Positions 57,790 through 64,000 of a DNA stretch of 64,000 nt are shown here, in pieces; the stretch's first letter is position 1, and every line of letters starts with the position of its first letter. Under the pieces are notes generated by a model. That model searched no databases and was not told the DNA's origin. It saw only the letters and a program-made list of their open reading frames with translations. Position numbers and translations under genes: made by a program. The DNA comes from Rhynchopus sp. YZ270_cl-10 (Eukaryota > Euglenozoa > Diplonemea > Diplonemida > Diplonemidae): positions 1,240,001 to 1,304,000 of the forward strand of contig OZ037858.1 of assembly GCA_964035575.1 (NCBI GenBank), written 5' to 3'.

Positions 57790-60660
57790 ATGTACAAGCT
57801 TGTGGCGGTGCTGTCGCTGAGTGTGGTGTGGCTGACGTTCTTCATCATGGGTGTTGCGCGTGTGGAGCGTACAGAGGGCTTTGATGGGTCAACATCGTCG
57901 GTGGGGTCAGTGGCGGACTTCTTTGTGCCGCACAACGGGACGAACTGTGTGTGCGACACGGCGGACACCTGCCTGTGCGACTTCCCCTTCACCCTCGGGA
58001 CCATCAGGACAAGGGGGGACAACTGCACCACGTGCAGTGTCGGGACTGCGTGCAGGACGTGCATCCTGCAGGTCGTTCCTGGGAACAACTGTGCATGCAC
58101 GACAGCGGCAGTGTCTACCGGTGGTGGTGATGGCGGTGATGCTGGTGGCGCCGACGGCGGCGACGGCGGTCACACCTACGGGCGCTTTGCAAGAGGGCTT
58201 GACGGCGGCGATGCTGACGCTGGTGATGCTGGTGACGCTGGTGACGCAGTTGCTGCACCCACAGCGAAGGCGGCAACCTGCGCCGCAGGGACAGAGGCAA
58301 AGACCATGTGTCAGTGCACCTTCGGTCTGGCCCTCACCACCACAGCGCACCATAGCGCATCTGCTGTGGACCGTAAGGCGACGGCAGCGGATGCGGCGGA
58401 TGCTGCCGACGGCGACGACGCAGCAGCTGGCGACAGCACACCCGTCACGTCGACAGACGCGTCGCCAAAGGCGGGCCAGGGTCTGGAGTGCTGCTGCAAC
58501 GGGTCGAGTACACTTGCGGTTGCTACTGGTGGCGATGGTGCGGATGGTGCAGATGGCGCAGACGCTGCAGGGCGCACCGCGAGAGGGCAGGATGCAGCAG
58601 CGGACGGCGACGACACAGGTGATGACACAGGCGCAGGTGCAGGTGCAGCGACGCTTGCTGCAGGTTCGTGCACGTGCAAGCTGCCGAAGGTGAGCAGTGA
58701 TGAGCACAGCTATGGGGACGATGCTGATGCTGGCGATGCCAATGCTGATGCTGATGCTGATGCTGATGCTGATGCGAATGCTGATGCCAACGCTGACGGA
58801 GACGCCACAGAACGTGCGGCAACAGGGTTGGATGCAGGCGACGCAGGCGCAGACGCAGGCACAACTGCCGACGCTGGTGATGCTGATGCGACCACCGGTG
58901 GCGATGGGGATGCAGGTGGCGACGGAACCACCACCGGGACCACCGCCGGAACATTCCGCCCGAAGGCAGGTGTGATTGATGGCCAAGGCTGCACAGGGCG
59001 TGCAGGGTGCAGCCGGTCGACGGCGCAGCCCTACTACATCTGGACCGAGTTCATCTCAGGCAACAAGCACCAGTCAGGAGGCATGGTGTACTTTGAGCAC
59101 CGTGGTGACCACGGGGGTCCCATTGCGGGACTGCTCATCGCGTGGATGGCGGTCCTCCTTGTGATCACCATGGTGGCCGTTGCGTTCAGGAAGACATACC
59201 AGCCAACGTTGTCCGCACCTGCCCAGAAGGGGTCGGTTGCGTACTACCTTGACAACGCGTTCTTTGTGCCCCTGCGTCTGACATGGGGTGAGCTTGTTAT
59301 GAGCCTGTGGATTGTCGGGTGGCTGGTGCTCTGCTTTCTGTACGTGTGGAACCACGCCTACATCAACAACCTTGTCGGACCTGTGGCACGTGGCTTTGGT
59401 GGTGTTGTCTGCGGGCTCCTCATTCTGATGCTCTTCCCTGTGTCGAAGAAGTCTGTGCTTGTGGGTGCATTTGGCATTTCGTTTGAACGTGCACTGAAGT
59501 TCCACAGAAGGATGGGCTTCTACGTGCTGTTCTTCACGATTGTGCACTTCATCCTGATTCTCAGTGCACACTTTGCGTACTACCGCCAGGGAGAGCCCAT
59601 CTGGGATGGGTCCCGCACGTACAAGCCTGGAAGCTCGATCCACGAGGCAGGGAACAAGGCGTGGGAGCGTATGATGCGCTGGGAGATTGGATACCCGCAC
59701 GGGCCCCCGATGGCAGGGTTCTTCTGTCTGATCATCCTGCTGGTCATTGTGGGTGCAACCTTCGTGCGCGAGAGGCACTGGAACCTGTTCGCGGCCGTGC
59801 ACACCCTGTACGCAGTGCTGTACCCGATGGCGTGGATCCACTACCCGACGCTGATGGTCTTCTGTGCCATCCCGCTCTTCCTTTACCTTGTTGACATGTG
59901 CCTGCGCTACTTCCAGGCCTACACCGACGGGGCAAAGATCCAGGAGGTGACTGCATTCGACTGCGGCATCACACGTGTTCAGCTGAAGAAGCGTTCCCTC
60001 GACTACTCCCCGGGCCAGTGGATTTCCCTGCGCATCCCGTCTGCAGACAAGATTGTTGCTGAGTGGCACCCCTTCTCTGTGAGCTCCATTCGCCACCAGG
60101 ACGACGGTGTGGAGCTGACTGTGCACTGCAAGAACATGGGTGCGGGCACGTGGACGTCGCGTGTGCCCTCTGCTGCTGTGGGAGAGACGGCCATGGTGCA
60201 GGGCTGCTTCGGGAACCTGAAGTTCGACATCGCGTCTGCGAGTGAGGTGCTCATGATCGCAGGTGGTGTGGGTGTGACGCCGATGCTGGGTGCGCTCTAC
60301 GCTGCGCTGAGCACCTCCACCAACCCTGACACCAACAACAAGGCAGTGCACTACACGCTGGTCTGGTGCTACAGGGGCGACGTGCCTGCTGCCTTCTCTA
60401 AGGAGCTCTCCGAACTGCAGTCAAGCGGTCTGAACGTCACGTGGCACATGCACAACACTGCCGACGCGAACAACTCAGACCCTGAGAAGGGTGCGGTGAG
60501 CAACGTGCACTACCACGCAGGCAGGCCCGACTACAGCAAGCTCATGGAGAACGGCACGCCAAGCGTCATTGTCTGCGGGCCCGCGCCGCTTGCGTTGGAG
60601 GCAGAGACTGCTGCCCTGGCGCGCAGCCTCCCTGTGCACGCTGAAGTTTTTGATTTCTAG
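57790..60660 (+). CDS. Ferric reductase/NADPH oxidase-like flavocytochrome, array gene 3
   Basis: 956 aa, identical to array genes 1 and 2 in protein sequence. Confidence 0.88.
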   Translation: MYKLVAVLSLSVVWLTFFIMGVARVERTEGFDGSTSSVGSVADFFVPHNGTNCVCDTADTCLCDFPFTLGTIRTRGDNCTTCSVGTACRTCILQVVPGNNCACTTAAVSTGGGDGGDAGGADGGDGGHTYGRFARGLDGGDADAGDAGDAGDAVAAPTAKAATCAAGTEAKTMCQCTFGLALTTTAHHSASAVDRKATAADAADAADGDDAAAGDSTPVTSTDASPKAGQGLECCCNGSSTLAVATGGDGADGADGADAAGRTARGQDAAADGDDTGDDTGAGAGAATLAAGSCTCKLPKVSSDEHSYGDDADAGDANADADADADADANADANADGDATERAATGLDAGDAGADAGTTADAGDADATTGGDGDAGGDGTTTGTTAGTFRPKAGVIDGQGCTGRAGCSRSTAQPYYIWTEFISGNKHQSGGMVYFEHRGDHGGPIAGLLIAWMAVLLVITMVAVAFRKTYQPTLSAPAQKGSVAYYLDNAFFVPLRLTWGELVMSLWIVGWLVLCFLYVWNHAYINNLVGPVARGFGGVVCGLLILMLFPVSKKSVLVGAFGISFERALKFHRRMGFYVLFFTIVHFILILSAHFAYYRQGEPIWDGSRTYKPGSSIHEAGNKAWERMMRWEIGYPHGPPMAGFFCLIILLVIVGATFVRERHWNLFAAVHTLYAVLYPMAWIHYPTLMVFCAIPLFLYLVDMCLRYFQAYTDGAKIQEVTAFDCGITRVQLKKRSLDYSPGQWISLRIPSADKIVAEWHPFSVSSIRHQDDGVELTVHCKNMGAGTWTSRVPSAAVGETAMVQGCFGNLKFDIASASEVLMIAGGVGVTPMLGALYAALSTSTNPDTNNKAVHYTLVWCYRGDVPAAFSKELSELQSSGLNVTWHMHNTADANNSDPEKGAVSNVHYHAGRPDYSKLMENGTPSVIVCGPAPLALEAETAALARSLPVHAEVFDF

Positions 60661-62390
60661 TTAGTCAGTCAGTCAGTCAGTCAGTCATTCATTGTTCTGC
60701 TTGACTTTTCTCTATTTTTTTCCTCCTTTTTTTCTTATTTGTAAAAAAATACAAACGCAGCTCTCACACTTTATTTCCTTCGGTCCCACCCGTGACACAT
60801 TCATATTCACATTCAGTGCAATCTTGCATGGGTAGACCAGTGGACCAACACCCAACACCATGCTACAGCGTCACCTCTATCGCACTCTCGTTTAGGGGGA
60901 CTGCAAGTAGTGTTGGTTTGTTTTTTTTGTCAATCACGCGTCCTCTGTGAATGTGGGCCAACTTTTTCTCTTGTTCTTTATCTCTCGTACCGTAGTTTAG
61001 TCCTCGTACAGTTTCCTGAGCTTTGCTGCGGACAGCAGTGTATAGCCACAACGTTAATTATGCCAGCCATGGCCGGACTTTTGCACATCATTAACCGTAG
61101 CGTAGTTTAGTATTTTTTGGAGGGTAAATTCAATGAATTTGCGCCCCCTTTTTTTTTTGTATCCCTTTGTGTTTGTCCCGTTGGTCCTTCTTGACACGCC
61201 CCTCCTCCCCTCCCCCTTAGGCGCTTTGAGTGACGTGACAGTTTACCGTTTTCATGAGGGTTTGTGTACCTGACTACTGTTCCCAAAAAATCTAGCTTTG
61301 GTTGGTCTGTTTTTCGACATGGGTTGGGACAGTGACTAGGGGGCCCTTGTGTTGGTTTGGATTGTAGAGTTCAAACCATGGAAAACGCTTGTGTTGTGCG
61401 CTGCTTACTTAACGATCTTGTTAGGGGTGGGTGGTGCTGGGTGTGTTCATGGGATCCTTTTTTTTTCTTTTTCTCACCAATTATTTTCTTTTGTAAAAAG
61501 ATGTGTGTGTACCTCAAACATGCTGTCTTTTTCTTCTTCTCTTTAGATGACTAAGCACGAGAGGCTTAGGTTCATCTTATAAACCCCTTTTTCCGCTGTT
61601 TTCTTGATGTTCTCTTTTTAGTCGTACTCAGATTTACCTTTCCAAGCGTTTTCCCTGCTCCCAATTTATTTCATTCTGCAACAGCAACCATTTGTAGCTC
61701 TTCAGAATGAACCACTACATTATTACAGGGACCGCTTGGACTTTGTGTATTTTAGATGTGAGGGCCACGAAGCCCATTCCATCTGTTCACATTATCTTTT
61801 CCCTCTTTTTATTGTCTGTGTTTGCACACAGTCCCCTTTTACTTGATTTATTGATCCCTTGTTAGGTAGATATTGATAGCCCTTTTCCCCATATCCCGCC
61901 TTTTCTTTAAGGTGGCTAAGCACTGTGAGGCTTGGGTTTATCTTTACAAAGGCTCTTTCTTTTCCGCATCTTTTTTGTTGTTGTTTCTCTTTTTTTCTTG
62001 TTTGTGATTTGGGGTGAGTACTTTAGTTTATAGATTCATAATTTGTGGATTCGGTCCGTTATTTGTTCGCTACCAAAAATTTGTTGACGCAACAAGACAG
62101 GTAGTGCTTATTTTCGCCCACGAGAATTCGCATTTACACAGAAAAAAACAAAAGACCGTCTTCCTCCCTCCCCTCTTTGTATATTTCTTCACTCCCCTCC
62201 ACAGTATTCATATTCCCGGGATCGCGATTTTTTGGCCAAATTTTGGGTCCGCCGGCCAAACTTTTTCCAACATCTGTGTACTTTTTCTGGGTATTGTTTT
62301 CACTTGTCCCATGGTTTTTGCAACAACATCATCATCCAGGTAAACTACCCCCTTCAAAAACACACAACCTTATTTACGAGAGTTGCGATA
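60661..62390. other. Array spacer 3
   Basis: Exact repeat of spacer 1: TCAG microsatellite, Z modules at 61545-61584 and 61909-61951, nested hairpin at about 62071-62105. Confidence 0.6.
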
Positions 62391-64000
62391 ATGTACAAGC
62401 TTGTGGCGGTGCTGTCGCTGAGTGTGGTGTGGCTGACGTTCTTCATCATGGGTGTTGCGCGTGTGGAGCGTACAGAGGGCTTTGATGGGTCAACATCGTC
62501 GGTGGGGTCAGTGGCGGACTTCTTTGTGCCGCACAACGGGACGAACTGTGTGTGCGACACGGCGGACACCTGCCTGTGCGACTTCCCCTTCACCCTCGGG
62601 ACCATCAGGACAAGGGGGGACAACTGCACCACGTGCAGTGTCGGGACTGCGTGCAGGACGTGCATCCTGCAGGTCGTTCCTGGGAACAACTGTGCATGCA
62701 CGACAGCGGCAGTGTCTACCGGTGGTGGTGATGGCGGTGATGCTGGTGGCGCCGACGGCGGCGACGGCGGTCACACCTACGGGCGCTTTGCAAGAGGGCT
62801 TGACGGCGGCGATGCTGACGCTGGTGATGCTGGTGACGCTGGTGACGCAGTTGCTGCACCCACAGCGAAGGCGGCAACCTGCGCCGCAGGGACAGAGGCA
62901 AAGACCATGTGTCAGTGCACCTTCGGTCTGGCCCTCACCACCACAGCGCACCATAGCGCATCTGCTGTGGACCGTAAGGCGACGGCAGCGGATGCGGCGG
63001 ATGCTGCCGACGGCGACGACGCAGCAGCTGGCGACAGCACACCCGTCACGTCGACAGACGCGTCGCCAAAGGCGGGCCAGGGTCTGGAGTGCTGCTGCAA
63101 CGGGTCGAGTACACTTGCGGTTGCTACTGGTGGCGATGGTGCGGATGGTGCAGATGGCGCAGACGCTGCAGGGCGCACCGCGAGAGGGCAGGATGCAGCA
63201 GCGGACGGCGACGACACAGGTGATGACACAGGCGCAGGTGCAGGTGCAGCGACGCTTGCTGCAGGTTCGTGCACGTGCAAGCTGCCGAAGGTGAGCAGTG
63301 ATGAGCACAGCTATGGGGACGATGCTGATGCTGGCGATGCCAATGCTGATGCTGATGCTGATGCTGATGCTGATGCGAATGCTGATGCCAACGCTGACGG
63401 AGACGCCACAGAACGTGCGGCAACAGGGTTGGATGCAGGCGACGCAGGCGCAGACGCAGGCACAACTGCCGACGCTGGTGATGCTGATGCGACCACCGGT
63501 GGCGATGGGGATGCAGGTGGCGACGGAACCACCACCGGGACCACCGCCGGAACATTCCGCCCGAAGGCAGGTGTGATTGATGGCCAAGGCTGCACAGGGC
63601 GTGCAGGGTGCAGCCGGTCGACGGCGCAGCCCTACTACATCTGGACCGAGTTCATCTCAGGCAACAAGCACCAGTCAGGAGGCATGGTGTACTTTGAGCA
63701 CCGTGGTGACCACGGGGGTCCCATTGCGGGACTGCTCATCGCGTGGATGGCGGTCCTCCTTGTGATCACCATGGTGGCCGTTGCGTTCAGGAAGACATAC
63801 CAGCCAACGTTGTCCGCACCTGCCCAGAAGGGGTCGGTTGCGTACTACCTTGACAACGCGTTCTTTGTGCCCCTGCGTCTGACATGGGGTGAGCTTGTTA
63901 TGAGCCTGTGGATTGTCGGGTGGCTGGTGCTCTGCTTTCTGTACGTGTGGAACCACGCCTACATCAACAACCTTGTCGGACCTGTGGCACGTGGCTTTGG
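62391..64000 (+). CDS. Ferric reductase/NADPH oxidase-like flavocytochrome, array gene 4, 3' end outside window
   Basis: First 536 codons of the same gene, up to the second TM segment of the membrane domain; cut by the window edge, not by a mutation. The array therefore continues past base 64000. Confidence 0.88.
   Translation, partial: MYKLVAVLSLSVVWLTFFIMGVARVERTEGFDGSTSSVGSVADFFVPHNGTNCVCDTADTCLCDFPFTLGTIRTRGDNCTTCSVGTACRTCILQVVPGNNCACTTAAVSTGGGDGGDAGGADGGDGGHTYGRFARGLDGGDADAGDAGDAGDAVAAPTAKAATCAAGTEAKTMCQCTFGLALTTTAHHSASAVDRKATAADAADAADGDDAAAGDSTPVTSTDASPKAGQGLECCCNGSSTLAVATGGDGADGADGADAAGRTARGQDAAADGDDTGDDTGAGAGAATLAAGSCTCKLPKVSSDEHSYGDDADAGDANADADADADADANADANADGDATERAATGLDAGDAGADAGTTADAGDADATTGGDGDAGGDGTTTGTTAGTFRPKAGVIDGQGCTGRAGCSRSTAQPYYIWTEFISGNKHQSGGMVYFEHRGDHGGPIAGLLIAWMAVLLVITMVAVAFRKTYQPTLSAPAQKGSVAYYLDNAFFVPLRLTWGELVMSLWIVGWLVLCFLYVWNHAYINNLVGPVARGF

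Larger units (their letters stand above)
48487..64000 (+). repeat. Tandem array of identical 4601-bp units, 3 whole and 1 cut
   Basis: Units 48487-53087, 53088-57688, 57689-62289 and 62290 to the window end. Spacing between matching features is exactly 4601 in all cases (gene starts 48588, 53189, 57790, 62391), and the encoded proteins are the same residue for residue. The left boundary is sharp: unique DNA ends before GGTATTGTTTTCACTTG. No divergence was seen, even in T-runs and the TCAG microsatellite. Either a very recent amplification or homogenised array, or an assembly effect. Confidence 0.9.

Noticed and set aside
1-64000. tRNA and rRNA genes
   Set aside because: No cloverleaf with a GGTTC-A-TCC arm and no conserved rRNA segments were found on either strand by eye.

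Overview
The window is nuclear DNA of a unicellular eukaryote (protist). Evidence: short spliceosomal introns with a GTATGN donor and usually an (A/C)ACAG acceptor, GC-rich coding blocks set in AT-rich, homopolymer-rich spacers, eukaryote-only families (UVRAG/Vps38, transglutaminase, bis-haem ferric reductase/NOX, PPR, IPPc-like) and a tyrosine-recombinase retrotransposon. TAA, TAG and TGA all end genes, so the code is standard. The long donor consensus and tiny introns recall metamonads such as Giardia and Trichomonas, but the lineage cannot be fixed from sequence reading alone. Every credible gene lies on the + strand.

Layout. 1-6390: 3' end of an IPPc-like protein, a secreted P-domain protein and transketolase. 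6391-23757: nine members of a four-TM protein family (7735, 9108, 10138, 11089, 12947, 14204, 20324, 21565, 23256), interrupted by a secreted transglutaminase at 16439. Each family gene has one phase-0 intron just before a short C-terminal tail exon. 23758-28337: gene-poor, with dispersed repeats, a 128-bp MITE with a CAGAC target duplication, and a 2.3-kb foldback-like element with long inverted ends. 28338-42497: a PPR protein, two coiled-coil proteins, a UVRAG/Vps38-like autophagy protein, a small unknown protein, a GGGPG-type methyltransferase-like protein and a 1481-aa coiled-coil protein. 42556-47264: a young, apparently whole Ngaro/DIRS-type retrotransposon with split direct repeats. 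47583-48218: a histidine phosphatase. 48487-64000: an array of 4601-bp units, three whole and one cut by the window end, each carrying a 956-aa ferric reductase/NOX-like flavocytochrome.

The most interesting signals are noncoding. (a) A hairpin module of about 40 nt (CTAAGC/GCTTAG stem, then ATCATCTTATAAAC and a pyrimidine tract) recurs between genes, always on the + strand; degenerate relatives lie inside two genuine introns exactly where branch point and polypyrimidine tract belong. (b) Introns sit almost exclusively at the extreme 3' end of coding regions. (c) Intergenic DNA is a mosaic of other recurring structured motifs.

The genes do not form one pathway. Common themes are secretion/cell surface (P-domain, transglutaminase, four-TM family, flavocytochrome) and membrane trafficking (UVRAG, IPPc-like). 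All functional statements are inferences from motifs read by eye; no database search was possible.
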